In this document: positions 36,270-48,600 of the stretch, in pieces
Layout of the letters: every line of letters starts with the position of its first letter
Numbering within the stretch: position 1 is the stretch's first letter
Assembly: GCA_032209605.1 (NCBI GenBank)
Contig: JASFXZ010000033.1
Location: 774,001-838,000, forward strand
Length of the DNA: 64,000 nucleotides
Direction of reading: 5' to 3'
DNA from: Mactromeris polynyma
Taxonomy: Eukaryota; Mollusca; Bivalvia; Venerida; Mactridae
Notes under the pieces: generated by a model
Told to the model about the DNA's origin: nothing
The model's input: the letters and a program-made list of their open reading frames with translations, nothing else
The model's database searches: none
Program-made: the position numbers and the translations under genes

Positions 36270-36513
36270 ATTTCCAACTATGTGATAATTAATAAAAATA
36301 CCATGAGAATTTGCATGTGACAATCACTTTTTCTTCAACTTACTGAGCCAAAATGCCCACATGAGCAGAATGAATAAGTTATATTTTATATCCCATTAGT
36401 TTATCATTGTTGACATTATTTTCCCCATAAACTTTAAGGAAATTTGCCTATCAAAATTGCCGACAATTCAGAACAAGGGAGGTAAATATTGTAGACATAG
36501 GGAACTATCTATT
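36270..36513. mobile_element. Truncated copy of the 40.4-kb MITE, opposite orientation
   Basis: The right end AATTCAGAACAAGGGAGGTA plus AATATTGTAGACATAGGGAA matches the reverse complement of the left TIR at 40384. The interior (GCATGTGACAATCACTTTTT and CCCACATGAGCAGAATGAAT) matches the inverse of 40470-40560. The other TIR is lost. It lies about 45 bp upstream of the RAD51AP1 exon at 36175-36224. Confidence 0.75.
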
Positions 36514-36661
36514 CAGGTTAGGTAACTCATTGTTTCACTTGATTCACTGTTAACAGTGCATTTTTAGAGGTAGGGGAAGAAAGCGAGAAAAGTTAGCCAA
36601 TGTAGAAAAGGTAGCTGTCTAAAAAACGCCTTGGCTAGATACAAAATAGCACGCACCAGAC

Positions 36662-37035
36662 CTGCCTTGCGTTCAGTTACGGCTTAGGGAAGTCGTTCAC
36701 AGTTTGCGTCACTAAAAAGTCTATTGACCGCCTCGTTTGTATTCTGGTTCTCTGTCTCAAAGACAGTAAAGACAGGGAACCAGCCCTGCGTTCATTTTGC
36801 AATTTGGTTCCCCGTGTGCATACTATGTTATACGGTGGGCCAGGGATACAAAACAAAATGTGAATGACAGTTAGCCGTAACCGAACGCAGTGTTTGGCTC
36901 TCAAATTCGTCTGCTACCTCGGAGTTGCTCAAGCGAGTGGGCATGCTCTTTTTGGCAAACAGTGCGTTCAGTAGCAAAATGAGTGCACAGTTTCGTAACT
37001 TGAGCTAGTGTTAGTCATAACCGAATGCAAGGCAG
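36662..37035. mobile_element. 374-bp TIR element upstream of RAD51AP1
   Basis: The left end CTGCCTTGCGTTCAGTTACG and the right end, inverted, CTGCCTTGCATTCGGTTATG match over 25 bp with four differences. A third partial inverse (GTTAGCCGTAACCGAACGCA) lies inside near 36870. No clear target-site duplication. It sits where the RAD51AP1 promoter and first exon should lie. Confidence 0.7.
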
Positions 37036-38225
37036 ATGACACTGTTCTACCTATCTTAATGTTGGGGCTACTTAATAACTTAGTACTTTTCCTTCATCTA
37101 TGAAACAGCACCGCTACTTTCCCTACATAGCGCTAGGTAGGATTCTATTTTTCCTACCTCTAAAAACATGCCTCAGGGGATTTCCCTAAAAGTAGTGAAA
37201 GTGGAAAACACTGCTGAGTGACTGGAAGTTGTGCAGGAAACTGGTTTTCATTCCATAAAACGCACAATTTAACATCAGGTGGATCTATAACCGGACATTG
37301 CCATAGTAACACAGTTTTAAAATGTACAACAATACTCAGCCCTTCTCTATATCTACATGTTATCGTCAACACAGTCACTCTTGACTATATGTATTACGCG
37401 AGGTTTGGTGTGCCTGGGTTAAAAGACACAGTAACAAGCGTTCAGGTACGAACAAGATTGTGGACGAAACATCGGCATATTCTTTTGCATGGCAAACTTG
37501 CAGAAAGCAGAAATTTATCAAAACCAAGATACAATCATAACTGAGATAGAAATAACAACCGATAAGATTTCCTTTCTGACATGCTGAGCAACTTGGAATC
37601 ACATTGCATTTGTTTTTGTTTACAAATTTCCCTCTTCTTGTGAGTCCGTATATTCGTAGACTATGAGCAAAGATTTCTTCAAATTCAGCGGAAATTACTA
37701 TTTCAGTACATTATATAATTAAATTAATTAATATCTTTTATAACGAACTATTCAATTGTTGAACATAAATTGAAAAATATATCGGGAATTCCACGATCTT
37801 TACATTCGAATTCAAGGGAGACAATCTTCTCCCGCAAATTATATTTCTGTGCATGCACTTCTTTTATGGTTTAGGTCTTTCACAGTGAATATCAGGTAAA
37901 CAAATATAGGATTCTTAGTCAATGATTGAAAAAATACATCTTGAAAACATAGATTTCATATATTTTTTAGTTTATTCGAATTAAATACGACAAGAATGAA
38001 AGTCATCAACTGGAATCCCAAGATCGTGATGATTTCATTACAAATCCATGAATTTTCAAAACTGAAAGTAGCGAATTATTCATTGATTAAGCTTAGTGAC
38101 AAAGAGCTACATTTAGTTGGATATTCGAATGTAATAGCAGACTACTTGTATTTTGGCCAAACTTAGAATTTAGATGACCATTTGAAAACAACAAATTGAA
38201 CAATGCTGTAAACTTACGACGTAGT
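37036..38225. other. Probable 5' region of RAD51AP1, divergent toward NUP62
   Basis: The RAD51AP1 first exon must be in or near 36.2-38.2 kb. It should supply a start codon, a few codons and phase 2 at its end, but I found no unambiguous ATG-to-GT candidate. No tandem repeat here; this is one of the longer unique stretches in the window. Confidence 0.4.
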
Positions 38226-38227
38226 TG

Positions 38228-39148
38228 GTGTTAGACGGTGGCACGGTTAGCTCAGTCAGTAGAGCGCTGTATGGTGTTAGATGGTGGCACGGTTAGCTCA
38301 GTCAGTAGAGTGCTGTATGGTGTTAGACGGTGGCACGGTTAGCTCAGTCAGTAGAGCGCTGTATGGTGTTAGATGGTGGCACGGTTAGCTCAGTCAGTAG
38401 AGCACTGTATGGTGTTAGACGGTGGCACGGTTAGCTCAGTCAGTAGAGCGCTGTATGGTGTTAGACGGTGGCACGGTTAGCTCAGTCAGTAGAGCGCTGT
38501 ATGGTGTTAGACGGTGGCACGGTTAGCTCAGTCAGTAGAGCGCTGTATGGTGTTAGATGGTGGCACGGTTAGCTCAGTCAGTAGAGCGCTGTATGGTGTT
38601 AGGCGGTGGCACGGTTAGCTCAGTCAGTAGAGCGCTGTATGGTGTTAGGCGGTGGCACGGTTAGCTCAGTCAGTAGAGCGCTGTATGGTGTTAGACGGTG
38701 GCACGGTTAGCTCAGTCAGTAGAGCGCTGTATGGTGTTAGACGGTGGCACGGTTAGCTCAGTCAGTAGAGCGCTGTATGGTGTTAGACGGTGGCACGGTT
38801 AGCTCAGTCAGTAGAGCGCTGTATGGTGTTAGACGGTGGCACGGTTAGCTCAGTCAGTAGAGCGCTGTATGGTGTTAGGCGGTGGCACGGTTAGCTCAGT
38901 CAGTAGAGCGCTGTATGGTGTTAGACGGTGGCACGGTTAGCTCAGTCAGTAGAGCGCTGTATGGTGTTAGACGGTGGCACGGTTAGCTCAGTCAGTAGAG
39001 CGCTGTATGGTGTTAGACGGTGGCACGGTTAGCTCAGTCAGTAGAGCGCTGTATGGTGTTAGACGGTGGCACCGTTAGCTCAGTCAGTAGAGCGCTGTAT
39101 GGTGTTAGACGGTGGCACCGTTAGCTCAGTCAGTAGAGCGCTGTATGG
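38228..39148 (+). repeat. 46-bp array of tRNA A-box fragments, 20 copies
   Basis: Unit GTGTTAGACGGTGGCACGGT plus TAGCTCAGTCAGTAGAGCGC TGTATG. The middle is the 5' half (acceptor end and D-arm, with the A box TAGCTCAGTCAG) of a tRNA or tRNA-SINE. No copy has a B box, T-arm or intact tRNA fold. Copies are nearly identical (GAC/GAT/GGC variants). The array lies between divergent RAD51AP1 and NUP62, about 0.5 kb before the NUP62 start. Confidence 0.95.
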
Positions 39149-39194
39149 AACCCCTGTTTAAGCCCATCATCGGGCGCATTTTCCCTTTGATTTA

Positions 39195-39420
39195 CTTTTA
39201 GAGGTATGATGGTTTCCTGATTAGCTCAGTTGGTACTGGTAGAGCGCAGTATTAGTGTTTAGAGGGTCATGGTTTTTTCCATTGATTTACTTCACACTGA
39301 AGGTGGACATGTGGCAGAACTGTGCCAGTCTTGTTTCTATGATTTACCACAGGGACACAACCGAAAATAGGGTCCTGAGTAGTCACAGTGACTAAGTTAT
39401 GGACTGGACCTGTTCTTTAA
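39195..39420 (+). mobile_element. Decayed tRNA-derived SINE next to the A-box array
   Basis: GATTAGCTCAGTTGGTACTG plus GTAGAGCGCAG is a complete D-arm with A box. A weak B box may lie in GAGGGTCATGG. A body with TGTGGCAGAACTGTGCCAG follows. It is probably a relative of the seed of the adjacent array. Confidence 0.55.
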
Positions 39421-39658
39421 GGTATAGCTCTTTTTGGTAGAACTCAAACTTGAATTGATACCATATGCAAATTACATCATGATTGCTGAATCGGTTGCTA
39501 AATTGTCAACAGTTGCAATACAGAAATCTTGTTCTATTTTAGTTTTAGAAGAAGAAGGATCGTCTTTTCATATTTTCTAGAAAGAGAAGTTTTTTAAATT
39601 TTATTACTTTATTTTTTCAGATTGTTTTGATTGAGAGGACGGTAAACTGACAGCAGCT

Positions 39659-42600
39659 ATGGCTGGTTTCAATTTTGGCACTCCATCGACAACCAGTTCA
39701 GCTGGGGGTAAAGTTTTATTTTTTTTAAATTGAAAAGAGGTGAAATTTAATAGAAAACATGCATTATGAAGTATTTGTGTAATTTGAAAAAATGTATATG
39801 ACTCTTTCTTGTAACGACTAACATATTATTTTGCTTCGACAGTAGTTTTGTACAACTAAAATTCTGAAAATAAAATATGAACAAGACGCAACAGCTCTGA
39901 GCTGAGGTAACCACCCTTTGTAACTTCATCTATATAACTTACAACTCAAACCCCCCCCCCCCCCAACAGAAACTCCCGTATCTGCCCCTGTGCTGGCAAT
40001 GTTTGGCTTCGTCAATTTGACCAATTTCTTTGTTATTCTTCTTCTTAAAAACTGATAATTACACAGTTTGTCTGATATCGTTAAAATATTTTAAGGTACC
40101 ACTATAAGAATGAGTATTTTTTCTTGGAAATGTATGTTATTTTTGTATTTATAGGTATGTTTGGCAGTGGCACTGCTGGATCTACACCTGGGTTTGCATT
40201 TGGTTCACCAGCTCCATCAGCGACTGCTACTGGGCAACCAGCAGGATTTACGTTTGGTATGTCTATAAGTAAACTGTATGATAATACAAGTATCTACAGA
40301 TTTATCAGTTGTAGTTCTCTAAACTCCTAATTTGGAGATCTGAACTCCTACTTTTGTTCTTTGGTCTCCTCTCAATCATTTATAGATAGTTCCCACATCT
40401 ACAATATTTACTTCCCTTGTTCTGAATTGTCGGCCGTATAATATAAAATGATAAACTAATCAGATATAAAAATAATAACTTATTCATTATGCTCATGTGG
40501 GCAGTTGGCATAGTAAGTTGAAGAAAAGTGGTTGTCACATGCAAATTCTCTTAGAATTTTCTCAATTATCACATATTTAAGAAGTATTCTTATAAGGGCT
40601 TATCAGTATTGCCTATCAAAATGGCTGTCTATTCAGAACAAGGGAGGTAAATATTGTAGATGTGGGAACTAGCTATTGTAAACATTCAGTAGGATATTTC
40701 ACTGGACTCCTATTTTGTAAACCCATTGAAAACCCTGTGTTTACAAGTATTGGTGCATTTTTTGTTGTTGAATTACATAAGAGGCAGCATTTCTCTTACA
40801 ATTATTGAGCTTTTAAATGTGCATGCAACTTGCATATGGTCTGAAATATTTTACTGTTTACCATAAAATCAGAAATGTTTGTAAGGGATTAATTTTAACT
40901 ATTTTCGCGAGATTGTTATATTCTTGAACATGAATGCTTGCTTTGTATGGTTGTGTTTATTTTTTAGGACAAAAATGTAAACACTTACCCTTACAAATGA
41001 CCAGATAACATCATTTCAGGAAATATTTGCCTTGCGAAAATATCAGATTTACAGTATTAAAATTACATATGAATTTAGTGATTCATCATGATTATCTTAC
41101 TTTAAGAAAAAAACTGAAATTACTGTTGTCATAAGTTTTAATCGGGGTTTGAACTTGTGAATCTCACTGACGTGACCAGTATCTAGCGTCTGATTGGTTG
41201 TTTTACGGTGCTGACTGACTTACAGTATCTAGCGTCTGATTGGTTGTTTTATGGTGCTGACTTACTGTATCTAGCGTCTGATTGGATGTTTTATGGTGCT
41301 GACTGGCCAGTATCTAGCGTCTGATTGGTTGTTTTACGGTGCTGACTGACTTGCAGTATCTAGCGTCTGATTGGTTGTTTTACGGTGCTGACTGACTTAC
41401 AGTATCTAGCGTCTGATTGGTTGTATTACGGTGCTGACTGACTTACAGTATCTAGCGTCTGATTGGTTGTTTTACGGTGCTGACTGACTTGCAGTATCTA
41501 GCATCTGATTGGTTGTTTTACGGTGCTGACTGACTTACAGTATCTAGCGTCTGATTTGTTGTTTTACGGTGCTGACTTACAGTATCTATCGTCTGATTGG
41601 TTGTTTTATGGTGCTGACTGACCAGTTTCTAGCGTCTGATTGGTTGTTTTACGGTGCTGACTGACTTACAGTATCTAGCGTCTGATTGGTTGTTTTACGG
41701 TGCTGACTGACTTACAGTATCTAGCGTCTGATTGGTTGTTTTACAGTGCTGATTGACTTACAGTCAGAGCTTTTATTTTCACCATTTAGGGAATCATTGG
41801 GTCTGGTGTGATTAGGAAAATTAGCATCGTGACAGTCTAAACTGGGAAAAACTTTAAGTAACCTTTATAGAACAAAATAGTGACCCGTAATTAGCATCGT
41901 GACTGTCTAAATTGGGAAAAACTAAGTAACCTTTATAGAACAAAATAGTGACCCGTAATTAGCATCGTGACTGTCTAAATTGGGAAAAACTAAGTAACCT
42001 TTATAGAACAAAATAGTGACCCGTAATTAGCATCGTGACTGTCTAAATTGGGAAAAACTAAGTAACCTTTATAGAACAAAATAGTGACCCGTTCTCAAAA
42101 CAACTAGATAACTTTATTCAAGAATTTTCCTGATAACTTAGAAATACTTTATCAATGGCCAGTCTGTTTGTATTTCATTTGAGATAGGGTCACCAGCTAA
42201 AGGTTTTTCAATGAGTTATCACTCATTAAGTATTACAATGACACAAACCTATCAACAATCAATGCTGAATTTTCGTTTTAACCTCTAGACCATTTTGGAA
42301 ATATTTCAGGTTTGGAATGGGAAAAAAATGTTTTCGATTAGCTGACCCAAAAAGGCTTTACAGTTTACTAACGACAAAGCTGCATTTGCATTTTCTTTGT
42401 TAATTTCTGATCATTTTTAAAGAGAGAGGAGTTTCCAGTTTTGTGAATTTTCTAAAAATAAAGAATGTACATGTTTTTTGTCAATTTAGAAAGTTTTGTG
42501 GTATTCTGTGATACTTTTCAGGAATAAAATTAAAACTTTATCAGGAATGTTAAATTTTAATTGATAATTATGTTCTAAGAAAAAGCATTGTTTAAATCTT

Positions 42601-45600
42601 CACAGGTACAAGTACCCCGGCATCCACTGGCACTGCACCTGGCTATAGCCTTGGAAATACAGCATCTGCTGGTGGAACACCTGGGTTCAGTCTTGGAAAT
42701 ACTGGTGCCATCCCAGGGGCCAACCCTGGGGCCATGCCCGCTTCTACACAAAGCAGTGCAGGATTCAGTTTTAACAAACCAGGGGCCACAGGTTAGTGCA
42801 ATCAGAGCCCTTGAAACTTACTTGAAATGTTTTTTCCTCTAATAAGGTAATAGAGGTGGTGCCCTTTTAGATGAGAAAAGTTTTGATACCTGACATTACT
42901 TGTCTGTGACTGAACAGTATCTGGAGATACCTGACATTACTTGTCTGTGACTGAACAGTATCTGGAGATACCTGACATTACTTGTCTGTGACTGAACAGT
43001 ATCTGGAGGTACCTGACATTACTTGTCTGTGACTGAACAGTATCTGGAGATACCTGACATTACTTGTCTGTGACTGAACAGTATCTGGAGATACCTGACA
43101 TTACTTGTCTGTAACTGAACAGTATCTGGAGATACCTGACATTACTTGTCTGTGACTGAACAGTATCTGGAGATACCTGACATTACAGGCCACTGGTTCT
43201 TGCTTTTTTACTGAAATCATCAACAATGCTGTGAGAGGTGAACTGAACTTTACTATTTTCCTATATGTGTGTATACATATAAATATAAGATGTTATAAAC
43301 ATTCTTGTTTTTAAGCGACATGTTTAAACTGATGGTGGGAATTTTTTGTAACTTAATAAGAACTTTAAACAAATCAAGGAGGATTTTAATAGTGCATCAT
43401 TTTGACTGCTAATAGGGAATGAAATTTGGTGTTATAACATTAAAGAAACATTCTTAAATAAATACGAGTTTTCATGTCAGATAGGTCATATTCAACAGTT
43501 TATGCCTTGTTGTTCAGTGAGAAAATGATTTATACAAACAATCTAAATGTTCTATTAATTTCAATTTTTTGTAAAATTCTGTGATTTTTTTCTGCCAAAA
43601 TATGTGACCAATTGTTTTTGAATATGTTGTATGATAATTTCTAAGTAATTTTATTCCAGTTTAACTTATTAGGACATAATTATAGGTAAATTATTATATA
43701 TTATTATAGGTGTTGCAGTTACACCGGGATTAACAGGTTTTGGGGCTACAGCGGTTGCACCCCCAGGCGCGACTTCTACCATGCCTGGATTCCCATTAGG
43801 GGCTGCAAAAACGACTGCCGCTACAGGTATGGCAAAAATGATATCAAACATTGCACAATTTGACTAATTTCTTTGTTTTTGTCTTTATTTGTCGTCATAC
43901 AAAATTCTGTTAATTTTACTGTTACAAAGAATTAATTGGTATTTGTAAAATAAAAGAATAATAATTATTATAATTATCTTTATATATGTTACATAAAGCC
44001 AATGTAGTTGTTAAAAATAATTAATCGTGATTTTTTACTGTTATAGGATTTTCATTGGGTGCACAACAGACCTCGGCGAGTGGTGGGTTTGCTCTGGGTC
44101 CACAACAGACCTCGGCGAGTGGTGGGTTTGCTCTGGGTACACAACAGACCTCGGCGAGTGGTGGGTTTGCTCTGGGTACACAACAGACCTCGGCGAGTGG
44201 TGGGTTTGCTCTGGGTACACAACAGACCTCGGCGAGTGGTGGGTTTGCTCTGGGTGTACAACAGCCCTCCGCGAGTGGTGGTTTTGCTCTGGGTACAACT
44301 CCTGCATCAGGCGCTCTAGCCGGTCTTTTAGGTGAGTTAGGTTTTCGTCTTTGACCTGGGAAACTCTGTTCATAGGTTTAAAGATAGAAAAGAGACTTTT
44401 TGTCAAAATTTGCAAAATTATAATTACAAGGAAATTGCATGTTAATGCCTTCTTACAGACATACTCTAAAACATTGCATTGTAACTTTTCTTATTAATAA
44501 TTTTCCTGGAAGTGCCGTATACAAATCCAATGCAGGTATTTCCTAAACTAGATCTCACCTGGCACGTAGGTCAGGATAGAATATACCTGTATCAGTCATG
44601 TATTTGTGGTTTGGGTAACATGTTAGAAAAGTTACAATGCATTGTTGTAGGCTACATCAGTATGAAAGCATTTGCTACCAATTTTCTCATATTTATGACT
44701 AGGTGTATGTTGACAAATCATTGTATAAAGTGTGACAATTATTTTCATGGACAGTTCAAGCATTGCAGAGTTAAAGCCCTTGTTTCTTCTTTCATAATGG
44801 TATTGCAGTGTAATAATCACTCTGTGTTTTTGTTTTCAATCAAAATGAATTTAAAATTATTAGCTTGCCTGGTGTTTAATACAATCTATATGACTGTGTT
44901 GAAGGTACCAATTGTATAGATGACTGTGGCAAGTAAAGTCTGGTGGAACAAGAGAACAGTAAAGTTTATCCTCATTTATTTGGGTAATGTTCTAAAGTTA
45001 CGATTGCAAATAGCATGTGCATTCAGATTTAACAGATGCTCCGCTAGGTACTGAATCTCAAGGATCATTTTGATAACTTTTGACTGGATTTTACCATTTT
45101 ATGGCCTGACACAAATTGACCCTTTTGAATCCTGTGGGTCGAAATGGGGCTTTTTGGAAAATCCAGGGGTCAAAGTGTCAACTCCAGGGTAAAATGGAAC
45201 CCCTGTTTAAGCCTCAAAACTTAAATGTTATTATTGTATTACATATGACAGGAGCCGGTCAATCAACAGCCCCAACACAGGCTGGAGGAACATCGTTACT
45301 TGCATCGTTAACACAACCAACAGCTGTTGGAGCTACAGCCACGCCCACTTTAGGTCTGTACACTTTCTTTAATTGTATTACCTGGCATAGAGTGAATTAT
45401 TGTTTGTAATCTTCTCCTTATACACACTGCAGTCCAACCTCTCCATAGCAATACCCTGTGAGAGATGCAGATTTGACTGTTGAGAGGTTGTTGCTCTAGA
45501 GAGGTTGAATTGCAGGAAAAAAATGATAGTGTTGTTGAAGAGAGGTTGTTGCTAAGGGGAGTTTGCATTGTTCTGCTGTCTTGTTTCTCGTTCATATTAA

Positions 45601-48600
45601 ATAGAATGTGCTTTGCAATGTAGTGTATGCAATCATGTGTCTCTTCAACTGCTGGTCAGATTTCAATCAAACTTGGTGGAAAGTTTCAGCATAGAGCTTT
45701 GTTGTGCATATTGTCAACTTTTTCTGGTTCAGTATTTAGCAGAGTTATGGCCCTTTTGACTAATTCTGACCTATTTGCACATAGCATTACTTGTCTAACC
45801 CTCACGTGTAACGATAACAGCTTTAACAGAAAGCTGTCTCTAGTGTTTTTGAATATATATGCACTGATGAATTTTTGGATTTATAATTATACTGAAAAGC
45901 AAAAATGGATAATATGAGTACGTTGAATAAATAAATAAAATGCATGGATTTATTGAAAATGCTAGATTTTCTCTGTATCCTACTTTCAACATTATACACT
46001 TCATATGTCTGTATTTAGGACAATGACTAACCAGACTTTTAGACTTATAAGGAAGATTTCACAAATATAATCATTATAATTATGTATTAATCTTTTGTAA
46101 ACATTTTGGTAATTTCAGGTGGAGTCTCAGCCGCTACAACTTCATCATTATTTGGGGTGAAGACACCAGCCGCCCCACAGGCATCTACAGGTTTGCTATT
46201 TGTAATATTCATAGGAATGTTATGCAAGTAAATTTTGTTAAAGATTCATTTTTACAGGGAACGCCACATAAATCAGACAAGGCTTCCACGCACAGACACT
46301 GGGGAAACAAAAGCCCTGCGACACATAAGGCATTGAGGTAAACGGGTAAACAAGTATGGGAATAGGGGTGCAAGGGTAAACATGTATGGCAATAGGTGTG
46401 CAAGGGTAAACATGTATGGGAATAGGTGTGCAAGGGTAAACAAGTATGGGAAAAGGGGTGCAAGGATAAACAAGTATGGGAATAGGGGTGCAAGGGTAAA
46501 CATGTATGGGAATAGGTGTGCAAGGGTAAACAAGTATGGGAAAAGGGGTGCAAGGATAAACAAGTATGGGAATAGGGGTGCAAGGGTAAACATGTATGGG
46601 AATAGGTGTGCAAGGATAAACAAGTATGGGAATAGGGGTGCAAGGGTAAACATGTATAGGAATAGGTGTGCAAGGGTAAACATGTATAGGAATAGGTGTG
46701 CAAGGGTAAACATGTATAGGAAAAGGGGTGCAAGGGTAAACATGTATAGGAATAGGTGTGCAAGGGTAAACATGTATAGGAATAGGTGTGCAAGGGTAAA
46801 CATGTATAGGAATAGGTGTGCAAGGGTAAACATGTATAGGAATAGGTGTGCAAGGGTAAACATGTATAGGAATAGGTGTGCAAGGGTAAACATGTATAGG
46901 AAAAGGGGTGCAAGGGTAAACAAGTATGGGAATAGGGGTGCAAGGGTAAACAAGTATGGGAATAGGGGTGCAAGGGTAATTAAGTATGGGAATAGGGGTG
47001 CAAGGGTAAACAAGTATTGGAATAGAGGTGCAAGGGTAAACAAGTATGGGAATAGGGGTGCAAGGGTAAACATGTATGGGAATAGGGGTGCAAGGGTAAA
47101 CAAGTATGGGAATAGGGGAGCAAGGGTAAACAAGTATGGGAATAGGGGAGCAAGGGTAAACAAGTATGGGAATAGGGGAGCAAGGGTAAACAAGTATGGG
47201 AATATGGGGTGCAAGGGTAAACAAGTATGGGAATATGGGAGCAAGGGTAAACAAGTATGGGAATAGGGGAGCAAGGGTAAACAAGTATGGGAATAGGGGA
47301 GCAAGGGTAAACAAGTATGGGAATATGGGGTGCAAGGGTAAACAAGTATGGGAATAGGGGAGCAAGGGTAAACAAGTATGGGAATAGGGGAGCAAGGGTA
47401 AACAAGTATGGGAATATGGGGTGCAAGGGTAAACAAGTATGGGAATAGGGGAGCAAGGAATGGTCTGAACTACAATCAAAACAACTTTGGTGATTGCTTC
47501 TAGAATTTATGATATGTGTTGACTAAGCTTCAAGATGCACAAATGACAAATGTAGTGGCATATAGTAATCATACTGTCTGTATGTGGGTCAAGTCTGCCG
47601 GAAACCACATCGGGTTTCAGTTATAACCTTCATGTCCCCGAGGTGCCTTGCCATCTGATTAATACCCATTTGGTCATAAAATGATTTATACATGTATAGT
47701 CGGACATTGTTCATTCCAATTTATCGGGTCCGAAATTTCATTTAAAATAATACATCGTTTTAAATTGCCCATTTATTTGACGTGCCTAAGAAGGTACACT
47801 GGGACCATATATTTATTTCGGATTATACCAAGTATACGGATAGAAGGTTGTCAAATAAACGAGGTCTGATTGTATAAGTTTGATACTTCATAAACTGAAA
47901 TGTTCAGAGTATATTCATAGATGCATGTTTTGTTGTGTCTATCACTATAGGGTTGGGTCTCTCATTGGGAAGTGGAGGGTTGAAGTTAGGTGTCGCCCCG
48001 GCAACCGCCCAGACAACAACAGGTGCAGCGCCAAGTGGTGTGGCTCCTACAGTAGGCTTTGGTATATCAGCAACAACAAGTGCTCCCGCTGTAGGTTTTG
48101 GTTCGAGCACGGCTTCAGCAACATCTGCAGGATCTCTTGGTTTTCCCCCGGCATTAAGGTACATTACAACACTTCTGTTAAGATCACTTACTTTTGAAAG
48201 TAGTCTCATTAGTTTCAGGGATTCCACTGGGTGCTGGATATAAAGGGTTGTTATGATAAGTTTGGACCGATTTCTACAGTTACAGTAGACATTGTATTAA
48301 GAGACCACCCAAGGGACGGCCAAAAAGTGGTCGCTTAATAAAGTGGTTTCTTAATAGATATCAACAAATTTAACGAAAGTTAAGTACAAATGAAAGTCGT
48401 ACTGAACAATCAAAATGTATAATTACCATCCTCTTTCTATTCATATGTATCTATGGTGTTCAACAAAGCTTGTAAATTTAAACCACTCTATCAGCTCACT
48501 AGGCAATATCACACTGGACAAGTGCCTAATTCTTAAATTCCACGTAAGTTATCCAATACGACAAGGTTCATGTACTTTGAATAGTGCAGTTGCCTCGTTC

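Noticed and set aside
36677..36904. 75-residue minus-strand frame near RAD51AP1
   Set aside because: Lies inside the 374-bp TIR element; no family similarity to the RAD51AP1 N-terminus and wrong phase evidence.
36915..36955. Candidate RAD51AP1 first exon (ATG at 36943 ending GAG before GT)
   Set aside because: Ends in phase 0, whereas the next exon needs phase 2; it also lies in a mobile element.
38228..39148. Cluster of 20 tRNA genes
   Set aside because: Only the D-arm/A-box half is present in each 46-bp unit; no anticodon arm, T-arm or B box can be formed.
44512..44919. 135-residue + strand frame
   Set aside because: Lies within a NUP62 intron and crosses an inverted-repeat element.
46209..47479. 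Frames of 254-413 residues
   Set aside because: 30-bp repeat by-products inside a NUP62 intron.
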